Part shown: in pieces, positions 24,543 through 34,600 of the stretch
Numbering within the stretch: the stretch's first letter is position 1
Layout of the letters: every line of letters starts with the position of its first letter
Source: UBA10677 sp045532295
Lineage (GTDB): Bacteria; Bacillota; Clostridia; Christensenellales; Pumilibacteraceae
Assembly (NCBI GenBank): GCA_045532295.1
Contig: JAZSFP010000016.1
Location: 1-64,000, forward strand
Direction of reading: 5' to 3'
Length of the DNA stretch: 64,000 nucleotides
The notes under the pieces: generated by a model
What the model was told of the DNA's origin: nothing
The model's database searches: none
What the model saw: the letters and a program-made list of their open reading frames with translations, nothing else
Position numbers and translations under genes: made by a program

Positions 24543-26765
24543 ATTTTTTACCTCCGTTGGTAACGATTTTTCGCTACCGTATGCATTTTTTTCGTTAAAA
24601 AGATTAAGCCTAAGCGCGTTCATCACTACGCAGAAACTACTTAAACTCATTGCTCCTGCGCCAAGCATAGGGCTTATATTTAAGCCAAGCGAAGAGAACA
24701 CTCCGCTTGCAACGGGAATCGTAAGACAGTTATAAAAGAACGCCCAAAATAGATTTTCTTTGATATTTTTAAGCGTTTTTCTTCCAAGGCTGATCGCGGT
24801 TACAACGCTATTAAGACTTCCTGACACAAGTACGATATCGGCAGATTCAAGCGCAACTTCCGCGCCTGCGCCGATCGCTATTCCAAGGTCTGCGCAAGTA
24901 AGAGCCACGGCGTCGTTTATACCGTCGCCTACCATTGCGGTCTTGCCCTCATCCATAAGCGCGCGTATTACACTTTCTTTATCTTTAGGAAGAAGGGAGG
25001 CGTAAACTTCGTCAATGCCCACTTCCTTCGCTACCGCTAAAGCCGTTCGTTCGTTATCGCCCGTAAGCATTACTACTCGAACGCCTGCTTTTTTCATACG
25101 CTCAATAGCGCTTTTGCTATCCTCTTTAACCGCGTCTTTGATGGCTATAACGCCCACGATTTTGCCGTTCTCAACGAAAAGCATAGGCGTTTTACCCTCG
25201 CTTGCTAAAGCGTTGCACTTTTCTTCGATTTCCTCGCCAACAGTAACAAGCGTTTTAATAAAGTTAAGATTGCCTGCGTAAACTTCCTTGCCTTCTTTTT
25301 CACCCTTTACGCCCTTACCGACGATTACTTCAAATTCGTCGATATCAAAACTTTCGCTATCTTTAGCATACTCCGTTATTGCTTTCCCAAGCGGATGTTC
25401 GCTACGCTTTTCAAGAGCGTAGGCAAGCGCTAAAAGTTCGCTCTTTTCTGCGAGCAAGGGTATTATATCACAGACGGAGGGCTTACCCTCGGTAACCGTT
25501 CCCGTTTTGTCGAGCGCAACGATTTTAATTCGTCCTGCCATCTCGATTGCGGACGCGCTCTTAAACAATACGCCTTTTTTTGCTCCCACTCCGCTACCAA
25601 CCATAATCGCTACGGGAGTAGCAAGCCCAAGAGCGCACGGACAACTTATTACGAGCACGGATATGCCGTGAGAAAGAGCGTTGCCTACCGCTCCGTCTAC
25701 TATTAGCCAAACGATCGTGGTAATAATCGCTATACACATAACAATGGGAACGAAAACGCCCGATACTTTATCGGCAAGTTTAGCAATAGGGGCTTTGGTT
25801 GAGTTTGCGCCTTCTACCATTTTTATAATCTCACCAAGCGTACTATTCTCGCCTATTTTGGTTGCTCTTGCTACGATATAGCCCGATCCGTTAACGGTAG
25901 CAGAATACACTTCTTCTCCTACGCCCTTGTCAACGGGGACGCTCTCGCCGGTAAGCGCGCTCTCGTCCATTGCTCCGTGGCCTTCGACGATAACGCCGTC
26001 GCAAGGCGCGATACCGCCTGCGCGAAGAACGAAAAGGTCGCCCTCTTGTAAGTTTACCGCAGGGATTACCGTTTCTTGACCGTCGCGAAGAACTGTCGCC
26101 GTTTTAGGCGCAAGGCTCATAAGAGCCTCAATCGCGGAAGTAGTCTTGCCTTTGGCGTAAGCCTCAAGCGTTTTTCCTACCGTAATGAGTGCAAGTATCA
26201 TTGCAGAGGACTCAAAGTAAAGCGAGTGAATATAGTGTAAATTTTTGCTATCTATCGTCATTAATATCGTCAAAATTACCGAATAGACGAAGGATGCGAA
26301 CGAACCTAAAGATACGAGCGTATCCATATTAGGCGCGCCTTTAAGGAGGCTTTTAACTCCGCTTATATAGAATTTGCGGTTTATAACGATTACGACGATA
26401 GCAAGCGCCATTTCGATATACGCGAGCGCAACCGTAGGAACGGGGAAGAAAGGCGCGGACCACATTACTACTCCCATTGAAATATACATAAGTAACGCTA
26501 AAAAGCCGAGCGAGAGCAAAAGTCTACGAACGAGCGCTCTCGTTTCGCTATTCTTTATCCGCTCTCCACCTTTAATTTTCGCGCCGTAGCCTGCCTCTTT
26601 AACAGCAGAAATTATTACCACGCTATCAACTTCTCCCTCAACACTCATTGAGTTCGTTAAGAGGTTAACCGAGCAAGACTTGACGCCTTCTATTTTAGAG
26701 ACTGCGCTCTCCACTCTTGCCGAGCAAGCGGCGCAACTCATTCCTTGTATATCGTACTGTTCCAT
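24345..26765 (-). CDS. copA: Copper-exporting P1B-type ATPase with N- and C-terminal HMA domains
   Basis: 806 residues. An N-terminal heavy-metal domain (GMSCAACSARVE, about 8-19), eight membrane helices, the actuator loop with TGESVPVDKG, the ion site CPC in ISCPCALGLATP, the phosphorylation motif DKTGTVTEGKP, HPLGKA, and the hinge MVGDGINDAVAL. After the last helix comes a second HMA domain (about 742-806; GMMCPHCEKRV) that resembles the chaperone CopZ. It exports Cu+ from the cytosol. The ATG lies six bases after the -10 box with no usable Shine-Dalgarno site. Confidence 0.93.
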   Translation of the reverse strand: MEQYDIQGMSCAACSARVESAVSKIEGVKSCSVNLLTNSMSVEGEVDSVVIISAVKEAGYGAKIKGGERIKNSETRALVRRLLLSLGFLALLMYISMGVVMWSAPFFPVPTVALAYIEMALAIVVIVINRKFYISGVKSLLKGAPNMDTLVSLGSFASFVYSVILTILMTIDSKNLHYIHSLYFESSAMILALITVGKTLEAYAKGKTTSAIEALMSLAPKTATVLRDGQETVIPAVNLQEGDLFVLRAGGIAPCDGVIVEGHGAMDESALTGESVPVDKGVGEEVYSATVNGSGYIVARATKIGENSTLGEIIKMVEGANSTKAPIAKLADKVSGVFVPIVMCIAIITTIVWLIVDGAVGNALSHGISVLVISCPCALGLATPVAIMVGSGVGAKKGVLFKSASAIEMAGRIKIVALDKTGTVTEGKPSVCDIIPLLAEKSELLALAYALEKRSEHPLGKAITEYAKDSESFDIDEFEVIVGKGVKGEKEGKEVYAGNLNFIKTLVTVGEEIEEKCNALASEGKTPMLFVENGKIVGVIAIKDAVKEDSKSAIERMKKAGVRVVMLTGDNERTALAVAKEVGIDEVYASLLPKDKESVIRALMDEGKTAMVGDGINDAVALTCADLGIAIGAGAEVALESADIVLVSGSLNSVVTAISLGRKTLKNIKENLFWAFFYNCLTIPVASGVFSSLGLNISPMLGAGAMSLSSFCVVMNALRLNLFNEKNAYGSEKSLPTEVKNMTITLKIEGMMCPHCEKRVKDTLEGIEGVVSALVSHEDGTAKVEGEVNRETLVEAVEAQGYKVIG

Positions 26766-26771
26766 ACCTTT

Positions 26772-26800
26772 ATTATACTCTTTATCAAAAATACTGTCAA
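26772..26800 (-). promoter_or_regulatory. Sigma-A promoter of copA, leaderless geometry
   Basis: Minus strand TTGACA (26795-26800), 17-base spacer, TATAAT (26772-26777), then six bases (AAAGGT) and the copA ATG. No CopY/CsoR operator was recognised. Confidence 0.7.
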
Positions 26801-26821
26801 GCAGTTAGCAAAAACTAACGG

Positions 26822-26858
26822 AAAAAGAAAAGCGTAGCAGTTAATCCGCTACGCCTTT
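26822..26858 (-). terminator. Terminator of the L9-patatin-MBL operon
   Basis: Minus strand GCGTAGCGGATTAACTGCTACGC with an A-rich left flank and TTTTCTTTTTC on the right. Confidence 0.75.
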
Positions 26859-26861
26859 TCT

Positions 26862-28109
26862 TTAGGATTTTTTCTTCTTCTTTTTGTCCGTTTTTATTCC
26901 AAGCGCTTGGGCAAGGGGTTGAATAAAGACGATAAGCGCAACCACGGTAAAGGTAGTGATTGCTATGTAACGCCAGTCAACGAGTTTTTGGGGCGTTCTT
27001 ACGATAGGGCTTGCGCCAGCCATAAGCGTTCCGTCTGCTTTAACGGAAAGCACGATATCGCCGTTTTGGTCCGTTCTAAGTATATTTTCGTCCGCTACTC
27101 CCACCGTTTTCATATTATTCAAGAACTCAGTGTGAGGATGACCGTAACTGTTATCAAAACCGCAAGATACGATGACGAGCGTGTTTTGGATTTGGCTTTG
27201 GGTAGTGATAGCGTTAACAAAATTTACGCTCGTACTCGTTCTACTACCGTGGTGTCCTGCTTTTATAACGTCCACGTGGTAGTTATCGTCAAACTGAGCG
27301 AACTCTCCGCTGTCCTCGTTTACAAGGTTAACGAATTCTTCCTCGCCCTCTTTTTCACAGTCTCCCGTAAGCGCCATTCTTACGCCCTTATACTCAAGTA
27401 TCATAATGGGCGAATAATTATTCCAGTCGTTGTAACTATCGCTGTTAGGACCGTAGAAAGTGAGCGAATACGCCTCTCCGCTTGCGCTCGTACCAGTAAT
27501 GTCTTGCATATCCGCGTCGTTAATAATGACTGTGTCAGCGCCCTTTGCCCCTGCCTCGATAGCGTTCTTGTACGCTACGGTGTCCTTTTCGGTATAATCG
27601 CCGATAAGAAGACTTTGATTAGGGTCAGTATAACCCTTGCGCGACGCTAAAACGTTAGGACGGTAGAAGGTTTTTGCGGGATACGCGTTGAGCACTTCGT
27701 CCATCGACGCGCAATGGTCGGAGTCGGAGTGAGTAAGCATAGCGTAGTCAAAATAGGTTATCGTTTCGCCGTTCTCGTCCTTGATGTTTTGCTCGATATA
27801 AGCGTTTATTTTATCGCCGTAGCCGTTGTTCGCGCCGTCGATAAGCATAGTTTTATAGTCGGGAAACTGGATAATACACGCGTCGCCTTGACCAACGTCG
27901 AGGAAGTGAACGACTAAGTCTTCGCCCACGACTTCCGTTAAAACGTCTTCGTTGGTCGTACCGTCGTAGTCAGTTTCTTGCACGCTTTCAAGCCCGAGCG
28001 CCTTGTTGATTTCCTTTTCAAAGAACAGCACGCTACAAAGCAATAAAACGCCCACGACGAGCACGATAAGTATTCTCACACCCCAGTTATATTTCTTTTT
28101 CTTCGCCAT
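26862..28109 (-). CDS. Membrane-anchored ComEC-like metallo-beta-lactamase-fold hydrolase
   Basis: 415 residues. One helix at about 10-30 (VRILIVLVVGVLLLCSVLFF), then an MBL domain: HFLDVGQGDACIIQFPD, the metal motif LTHSDSDHCAS, ALTGDCEKEGEE and KAGHHGSRTSTS. A second helix lies near 378-400, followed by a lysine-rich tail. The MBL domain resembles the C-terminal domain of the DNA-uptake protein ComEC, but the channel domain is absent. The catalytic domain should face outside, possibly as a nuclease or phosphodiesterase; this is an inference. It follows the patatin gene by 11 bases and has GGAG before its ATG. Confidence 0.85.
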   Translation of the reverse strand: MAKKKKYNWGVRILIVLVVGVLLLCSVLFFEKEINKALGLESVQETDYDGTTNEDVLTEVVGEDLVVHFLDVGQGDACIIQFPDYKTMLIDGANNGYGDKINAYIEQNIKDENGETITYFDYAMLTHSDSDHCASMDEVLNAYPAKTFYRPNVLASRKGYTDPNQSLLIGDYTEKDTVAYKNAIEAGAKGADTVIINDADMQDITGTSASGEAYSLTFYGPNSDSYNDWNNYSPIMILEYKGVRMALTGDCEKEGEEEFVNLVNEDSGEFAQFDDNYHVDVIKAGHHGSRTSTSVNFVNAITTQSQIQNTLVIVSCGFDNSYGHPHTEFLNNMKTVGVADENILRTDQNGDIVLSVKADGTLMAGASPIVRTPQKLVDWRYIAITTFTVVALIVFIQPLAQALGIKTDKKKKKKS

Positions 28110-28120
28110 AATTTTCTCCG

Positions 28121-28972
28121 TTATTTATAGATTAATTTGATTACTTCGTCCATTTTCTCCATCGTTGCGCGGTAGCCAAGTTCGACCATTTCCTCGTATC
28201 CGTCCTTTTTAGTTGACCTAAATTTCGATAGGTCAGTCGCAATAATAATATCCGAATTGATTAGTCCGCGCTCGGACGAGTTTGCGCTCATTATACTAAA
28301 AGTTGCCTTTAGTACGGGGACGAGCCCAAGTTCCTCCGTTCCCTCTCCGCGCGTAGGGTTTACGTCAACGGTAATTACGATATCCGCGCCAAGCATTCGA
28401 CAAACGTCAGCAGGAATATTATTAAGTAGCCCTCCGTCAACGAGGTGCTTTTCGCCCATTACTACGGGCTTAAAGACAAGCGGGACTGCGCAAGAAGCGG
28501 ATACGGCGTCGGAAACTGAGCCACTATCCAAAATCACTTGCCTACTTTCCACGAGGTCAGTTGCAACGGCGTAAAAAGGCAAGGAAAGGTCTTCAATATT
28601 TTTCTCGCCTATAATATCCGTTACGATTTTGCCTACTTTTTTGGGGTCGCCAGGTTTGAGGAAAAAACCCGACTTGATATCTTTCATCGAAAGGGCGTCC
28701 GCGTAACTCATAATCTTTTCTACGCTTGCTCCGCCTGCGTATAGCGCGCCTACGAGCGAGCCTGCGCTCGTTCCTACGACCATATCGAACTTGATATTTC
28801 GCTCAATAAAAGCCTTGATTGCCCCCACGTGAGCAAAGCCTCTCGCTCCACCACCGCCAAGACAGAGCGCAACCTTACCTCTCTTTGCAAGTTTACCCTC
28901 TCTTAGTAGTCTATCACGCTTTTCTTGGATTTTTTTTGCGCGTTTTTCTTTGAAATTATCCCACCACTTCAT
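28121..28972 (-). CDS. Patatin-like phospholipase (RssA/NTE type)
   Basis: 283 residues. Catalytic Ser-Asp dyad family: oxyanion loop CLGGGGARGFAHVGA (about 36-51), nucleophile in VGTSAGSLVGALYAGG and catalytic Asp in VDGGLLNNIP. It is a lipid acyl hydrolase acting at the inner face of the membrane; the substrate is unknown. A basic N-terminus (FKEKRAKKIQEKRDRLLREG) may contact the membrane. It starts one base after the rplI stop codon and precedes the MBL gene in the same operon. Confidence 0.9.
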   Translation of the reverse strand: MKWWDNFKEKRAKKIQEKRDRLLREGKLAKRGKVALCLGGGGARGFAHVGAIKAFIERNIKFDMVVGTSAGSLVGALYAGGASVEKIMSYADALSMKDIKSGFFLKPGDPKKVGKIVTDIIGEKNIEDLSLPFYAVATDLVESRQVILDSGSVSDAVSASCAVPLVFKPVVMGEKHLVDGGLLNNIPADVCRMLGADIVITVDVNPTRGEGTEELGLVPVLKATFSIMSANSSERGLINSDIIIATDLSKFRSTKKDGYEEMVELGYRATMEKMDEVIKLIYK

Positions 28973-28973
28973 A

Positions 28974-29417
28974 TTAGAGCGCTACGACTTCTACCTTGAT
29001 TTTAGCGGAAACCTCAGCGTAGGGCTTAACTACTACCTCGTATACGCCTACCGCCTTGATTACCTCGTTAAGCACGATTTTCTTTTTGTCGATTTGATAG
29101 CCTGCTAAAGCGAGCGCGTCCGCTACCGCTTGGGTGTTGAGCGCGCCGAAAAGTTTACCCGTCTCGCCCGCTTTAATCTTTACGGTAACGGTAGTGCCGT
29201 TGAGTTTTTTAGCAAGTTCAAGAGCCTCTGCCTTTTCAATCGCCTTTCTTCTATCGTCTGCAGCCTTACTTAACTTAAGGGAGTTAACGAGCGTTGCTGT
29301 TGCCTCTTGAGCAAGTTTGTTCTTTATAAGATAGTTTCTCGCGTAACCGTCGCTTACCTCGATAATATCGTTCTTTTTGCCTTGACCTTTTACGTCTGCA
29401 AGTAATACTACTTTCAT
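28974..29417 (-). CDS. rplI: 50S ribosomal protein L9
   Basis: 147 residues. The N-terminal RNA-binding domain carries MKVVLLADVKGQGKKND and VSDGYARNYLIKNKLAQEA, followed by the long connecting helix and a C-terminal domain. It binds 23S rRNA near the L1 stalk. AGGAG precedes the ATG and a promoter lies at 29449-29477. First gene of the operon with the patatin and MBL genes; the usual dnaB or GdpP neighbours are absent. Confidence 0.96.
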   Translation of the reverse strand: MKVVLLADVKGQGKKNDIIEVSDGYARNYLIKNKLAQEATATLVNSLKLSKAADDRRKAIEKAEALELAKKLNGTTVTVKIKAGETGKLFGALNTQAVADALALAGYQIDKKKIVLNEVIKAVGVYEVVVKPYAEVSAKIKVEVVAL

Positions 29418-29448
29418 AATAATCTCCTTATGTGGTTATTCACTATAT

Positions 29449-29477
29449 ATTGTATAATTAAACTTCGATTTTGTCAA
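29449..29477 (-). promoter_or_regulatory. Sigma-A promoter of rplI
   Basis: Minus strand TTGACA (29472-29477), 17-base spacer, TACAAT (29449-29454). Confidence 0.65.
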
Positions 29478-29550
29478 GTTTTCTGGGCTTTTAGGCGAAT
29501 ATCTTTTCATAATATTATACATAATAAGTTATATCACAAGGAGGTTTTTT

Positions 29551-29853
29551 ATGAAAGATTTAAAATGTGGTTTACGCGCGTGTAAATTTAACCGCGGTTA
29601 TTGTTGTTGTAGCAAGGAAATTTCCGTTTCTAAAGGTACGGACTGCGAGACCTTTTCTCCGGACGAGCAAAAACGCCGTTCTTCGTTCGAGTCGGCAAAC
29701 GATTTTGCTAAAGCCGATTATTCCGTCGATACCGCCGTCTCTTGCGACGCCGAGTGCCTCTTTAACAAGCAAGGCAAGTGCGTTGCTAACGGCATTACCG
29801 TTTCCGACGACGGCTTAAAAGAGGCAAGTTGTTTAACTTTTATTAAAAAATAG
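29551..29853 (+). CDS. DUF1540 cysteine-rich small protein
   Basis: 100 residues with two copies of the DUF1540 pattern: CGLRACKFNRGYCCCSKEI at the N-terminus and CDAECLFNKQGKCVANGITV in the C-terminal half, each ending in a further cysteine (DCETF, SCLTF). The spacing suggests a metal-binding or redox fold; the function of the family is unknown. AAGGAGG precedes the ATG. It is monocistronic, divergent from rplI, and followed by its own terminator. Confidence 0.88.
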   Translation: MKDLKCGLRACKFNRGYCCCSKEISVSKGTDCETFSPDEQKRRSSFESANDFAKADYSVDTAVSCDAECLFNKQGKCVANGITVSDDGLKEASCLTFIKK

Positions 29854-29857
29854 CATT

Positions 29858-29890
29858 AAAAAAACGCTCGATACGGGCGTGTTTATTTTT
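29858..29890 (+). terminator. Terminator of the DUF1540 gene
   Basis: AACGCTCG-ATA-CGGGCGTGTT followed by TATTTTTG; it runs into the 3' end of the convergent gene. Confidence 0.6.
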
Positions 29891-30431
29891 GTTCAAGCAT
29901 TATATTAATCATCTCAACTGCTTTCTTTAGAGCAAGTTTATTGCGAAGTTTAATGGAAGTAGGCGTGTCTTTACCCATTGAAGTCTTGCTTGCGTCTTCG
30001 TGTCGATACTCCTTCTCGTCTAAAATAGAAGGCGAAAGGGCAAGGTAAAGTTTTAAGGTTTTGCCCGAAAAAGTGAGTTTTGCGAGCGTTTTATCGTCCT
30101 TTTTAAAACTCTCTATTCTTTTCGAGCGTCGCATTTTTAGGTCTTTAAGCGCCTTTACTATCGTTGCGTAGGCTATCTTCGTTCCCTCTTCCGACTCTAC
30201 TAACTTCTCTTCAAAACTTTTCGCCACGGGGAGCGTTTTAAATGGAGAAGTAGGTAATAAGTTTTCTTCTTCGCTCTCTTCCGCCTCGTCGCTCGTTTCA
30301 TAAAAATCGGGCGCAGACGAGGTTTTGTTTGCTCTATGTTTTTTAATAAGCAAAAATACTACGACGAGAGCAGTTACGAGCAATAAAACCGCTACGATTA
30401 TAGGATAATATCGTTGCAAGAAGTCAAGCAT
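29883..30431 (-). CDS. Single-pass membrane protein of unknown function
   Basis: 182 residues. One N-terminal helix at about 9-29 (YPIIVAVLLLVTALVVVFLL), a very acidic linker (EESEEENLL), then a cytosolic basic-acidic domain with the repeated phrase KLTFSGKTLKLYLAL and a helical C-terminus (KKAVEMINIMLEQK). I do not recognise a named family. It lies 10 bases downstream of the YitT-family gene and is probably cotranscribed with it. Confidence 0.7.
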   Translation of the reverse strand: MLDFLQRYYPIIVAVLLLVTALVVVFLLIKKHRANKTSSAPDFYETSDEAEESEEENLLPTSPFKTLPVAKSFEEKLVESEEGTKIAYATIVKALKDLKMRRSKRIESFKKDDKTLAKLTFSGKTLKLYLALSPSILDEKEYRHEDASKTSMGKDTPTSIKLRNKLALKKAVEMINIMLEQK

Positions 30432-30441
30432 AATTATTCCT

Positions 30442-31401
30442 CTATTTCTTTAATAAACCGTAGACTTCGTTGGCAGGCATTATATAACTAAAAGTGTTTG
30501 GGTATTTTTTGAGGATTTTTTGAAGGTCACCCACTTGACGATTACGGATTACGCAATGGACTATTTTGTGGTTTTCGCCCGTATACATACCAACGCCGTC
30601 GCAAATAGTTGCGCCACGATCGAGTTTTTCGAGAATTTCCGCGCAGATTTCTTCAGCGTGGTCGGTAACGATTTCCGCTTTAATGGCGGACTTGCTACCC
30701 TTACCCATTTTATCGGTAATGGTTGCGCCTGCAAAAGTTTCAATGAGCGCGAGTAAAACTGCGGTAAAACCGTCCTCGTAGACGAAAAAAGACACGATAA
30801 CGATTACTGCGTCGATTGCAAAAATAAACCAACTAACTCCTATGTCAGGGCGTTTTTTCTGAATAATTGAGCCGACAATGTCCGTTCCGCCCGTTGACGC
30901 GCCTGCTTTTATCATAAGCGCAAGCGCAAAACCGCACATTACTCCACCGTAGATTGCAGGAAGAAGAGGCGTGCTACCAGCAGGCTCGATATACTTAAGC
31001 GCTCCACCCGTTTGCTCGTCGATATACTCGATAATGAGAAGTAATAAACTGTTTACGACTGCAAAAGCGGTAGTTAAGAAACAATACTTTTTAGAAAGGA
31101 AGAAATACGCAAGTACGAGCAAGGGAATATTAAGCACGATATTTATGTATCCCATATACGCAAAGTTTGGAAAGAAGTACTTAATCATTACGACGATACC
31201 ACCTATTCCACCGATAGCAAAGCCGTTAGGCGCAATAAAGCAGTACGCTGCAACCGCGCGAACGAGAGACGCTAAAAACACGAGCCCGGCGATCACTAAA
31301 TAGTCAAGCCACTTTTTCTCGTCTTTCGGGACTACTACTTCTTTACCCGTGTTAGTTACTATTACCGAACTTCCTTCTTTGTTGATTTCTTTTTCGTCCA
31401 T
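30442..31401 (-). CDS. YitT-family membrane protein (YitT domain plus DUF2179)
   Basis: 319 residues. Five to six membrane helices (about 30-215; VRAVAAYCFIAPNGFAIGGIGG is in the first part), the conserved KAGASTGGTDIVGSIIQ, and a C-terminal cytosolic DUF2179 domain (about 235-318; TICDGVGMYTGENHKIV). The family is common in Bacillota and its function is not established; transport is suspected. The ATG at 31401 with GGAG upstream is preferred over the in-frame TTG at 31413. Confidence 0.88.
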   Translation of the reverse strand: MDEKEINKEGSSVIVTNTGKEVVVPKDEKKWLDYLVIAGLVFLASLVRAVAAYCFIAPNGFAIGGIGGIVVMIKYFFPNFAYMGYINIVLNIPLLVLAYFFLSKKYCFLTTAFAVVNSLLLLIIEYIDEQTGGALKYIEPAGSTPLLPAIYGGVMCGFALALMIKAGASTGGTDIVGSIIQKKRPDIGVSWFIFAIDAVIVIVSFFVYEDGFTAVLLALIETFAGATITDKMGKGSKSAIKAEIVTDHAEEICAEILEKLDRGATICDGVGMYTGENHKIVHCVIRNRQVGDLQKILKKYPNTFSYIMPANEVYGLLKK

Positions 31402-31554
31402 ATTTTTCTCCAAAAAATTTTCTATTTAACCACGAAATGTCCCCATAAATGCAAATCCGCCGATTATTTCAACCGACGGACTTGCTATATGATAAGGGGG
31501 AAAATGATGAGCGATTTAATGTAAACGGACTTGATTGCCTCGATTTACAAGTAC

Positions 31555-31583
31555 ATTATATAACATCTAAAAAATATTGTCAA
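31555..31583 (-). promoter_or_regulatory. Sigma-A promoter of the YitT gene
   Basis: Minus strand TTGACA (31578-31583), 17-base spacer, TATAAT (31555-31560). The leader of about 145 bases holds a ten-base-pair hairpin (GTCCGTCGGTT...ATCGGCGGAT, about 31455-31485) with no T run behind it. Confidence 0.65.
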
Positions 31584-31617
31584 GCGTTTTTCATAATATT
31601 TTTAAATTTTTTTAAAT

Positions 31618-31652
31618 AAAAAACGACGAGTATTTCATCGCCGTTTTTTTGT
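31618..31652 (-). terminator. Terminator of the seven-gene surface operon
   Basis: Minus strand AACGGCGA-TGAAATAC-TCGTCGTT followed by TTTTTATTT, eleven bases after the last stop codon. Confidence 0.7.
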
Positions 31653-31662
31653 GTTTTAATTA

Positions 31663-34600
31663 TCAGTCGTTATTCTCGGCATCGTCTTCTTTTTTCTTTC
31701 TAAAGAGGAAGATTGCCATTACGCCAACGCCGATTGCAAGCGCTACGGGTACTACGATAAGCGTTACTTTCCAGCCGATATTATTATCAACGGTTACCGC
31801 TTTATCAACGGTAAGAGTAGTAGTAACGGACTTGGACTTATTGCCGAACTGGTCGGTAGCGTACGCGATTACCGTGTAAGTTCCCTGCTCTGCTACGAAA
31901 CGGTTTCCACTTGAAATTTGCACTTCTTTGCCGTTCTTAAACACGCGGTACTCTACGACGGGCGTTCCGCCAAACTCGTCGGTTGCTACTGCTACGGGCA
32001 AAGATACCATATCGCCTTCAATAAACTTTTGAGAGTGCTCTACGAAGGAAACGACGGGCTTAACGTCGTCTTTAACGGTAATTTGACGGGTAATTACGGT
32101 CTCGTTACCACTACCGTCGAGAGCGGAATATTTAATCGTGTAAACGCCTGCTTTGGTAATTTTATCGTTCTTTACCACCTTTCCATCGGGGTCAAAAACG
32201 GTACAAGTGAAATTGAACGAGCCTGAATTATCAACGGCGGTTATATCGTCGATACCTACTGCGAAGTCCTTATAAGAAAGACTTGTGGGAAGGTCGGGCT
32301 TAAACGCAATTTCTGGAGCAATCTCGTCGTAAATCGTAATAAGTTGAGCAATCTCGTTGGAGCGGTTAAGGACGCTATCGGTAATTGACGAATAAATCAC
32401 TTCGTAACTTCCTACCCCGAGGTTGCTGATTAAATACTTTCCGTCAACGGGCGTAACAATCGTTTCGTTACCAAAGATATCTACGACTTTAATCTCACCC
32501 GTATAATCAATTTCGCCTTCAAAGAAGTCGAACGCTACGGGAGTTAGGTCAATATTGCTCGCGCCAAGCGCGTACTCAGTTACGGTGTTTTTAAGAGCAA
32601 CCGTAGGCGCAACGGAGTCTACTAAAGCCTCAGCCTCAGCGCCAAGTTTTTGTCCGTTAATTGCGTAGAGCATCATCTTTGCGTAACGGTCGTACTTAAT
32701 CGTAGTATATTCTGCCGGAACTTTGGGGTTATTTACGGTAGCGTCTACTTCGTTTAAGTTAGCGTCAGTGTAATTAATAAGCGTTTGAAGAGTTTCTCTA
32801 TTATTGTCGGTAACCTCCGCAAAAATTACTTCTACGGTGTACTTGCCAAACGAGGGGATAATATTGTCTTCGCCAGTACCTGCAAAAGTACGAATTTGGT
32901 TGCCGTACCAAATGGTCTCGTCTGCGTTCCAACTATCGTAAGCCTCGCCGTCTATAGTGTGGTTGGGATTATCGAGGTCGAGAAGAAGTTTCTTCTCGTG
33001 TATTGCTTTCTCTAATTGTACGTCTTCTACGTAAACTTCCATAGTGCTGGGGTCGAAGTGAATATTAGGCATAGTGTTGCCGTTCATAGTGCTGTTCGAG
33101 AACGCCCAACTTCTAATATTAGTATTGTAGTGCGCATTTGGCGCTAATGCACCGCTTTCGTTAAGTGAAAGAGCAACGGGCATATTATCGGTCTTTACGC
33201 CGATAGTTACTGCTCTACTTGCGTATACTTCAGAGCCGAAAAGTTCAACATTAAACCATCTATTAGTGTCAATATCGGTAAACTTAATGATAAGTTTTTG
33301 GAGGTCGTTAGCAGGGTTAGTATCGTGGTTGTATCTACCAAACTCGCCCTCTTGAGTTCCCCATACTCTATTCGAGCCTTCAAAAGTATGCTCGGAGAAT
33401 ACTCTAAAGTCAAGGTCAAACTTTCCTTGCATCGTAGGACCAAGCCTAAAACTTGAGCCGTTTGCCTCAGTTCCGCTCTTAACTGAAGTTATCAAAAGTC
33501 CGTCTTCGTCGCCGTCAAGATCGACGAAACCGTCGTAGAATTGTCCTTGACGAGTTCCGTTAGATTTTTCTACGGGATTCATAGAACCCGTGGAAACGCT
33601 TACTCCGTTAAGGTTAGAAATAATCGAATTAGTTCTAACTACGGTAAAGGGAATCTCGTGAGTATAAGTCTTATCGCTTACCGTTGCGCTGTATTTTACG
33701 GTGTACTTTCCGTATGTAAGCGCTTGCGTAAGAGCAGAAGTTATATCCGTCTCTACACCGCCCTCTTTAGTGAGGCTTACCGTTACGGGAGCAGTAGTGT
33801 CAAGGTTCAACTTAGCAGAAGGAAGAGTTATATTACCTTCAGCGTAAGAACTCTTAATCTCTTCAGTTGCCGTAAAAGTTGCGCCGAGCGTTTGAGCAGT
33901 GGGCTTAACGCCGTTAATGCCGTAAATAAGCATATTTGCGTAACGGTCGTACTTTTCGGTCTTGCCGTTTACCGTTACGGGAGTATCGTTTGCAGTTATT
34001 CCGCTAAAGATTGCCTCAACGGTGTATTCGCCTTGGAAGTCGGTTGCGTCAATCACTCCCTCTTCGCCCATAAGCGTTGTGTTGTTAAGTACACTGATTG
34101 CGCGAAGGTACTTAAATGCACCGCTATATCCTCTTGCTACGTAGTAAACTGCAGGAGCAGTAACGGCACTATCCGCTTTGCTTACCGTTGCAGGGTCGAA
34201 GTGTATCCAAGTGGGCGCGTAATAATCTTTGGTATAAGGTTCGCCGTTAGAAAAGGTCGCGCCGTAAATAACCGAGCCGTTTTCCTTTCCGTCCATTACG
34301 CCTACGGTATCGTATCCCTCTGCGTTAATTACTTCGTTCCAACCGTCAAGGTTAAATACCATATCGTTATCTTTTTGGAAACCGGTAGTTTCATGGTTGT
34401 AACTTACACCGTTAAGCGCGCCCCATAAACTTCCACTTGCATAACCTACGGGAACGGACATTTTATCCGACTTAACGCCTGCTTGAACGCTGTTCGCTCT
34501 TGGTCCACCCCAAGTAGATACGCCACCACGCAATACGACATCGAAACTTCTGCCGTTCTCTTCCTTTTCAGTAAAGCGAAGAGTAAGTTCTTGAAGGTCG

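Noticed and set aside
31490..31530. AAGGGGG followed by a six-codon plus-strand ORF (MMSDLM)
   Set aside because: Too short, and it lies antisense in the YitT leader; likely chance.
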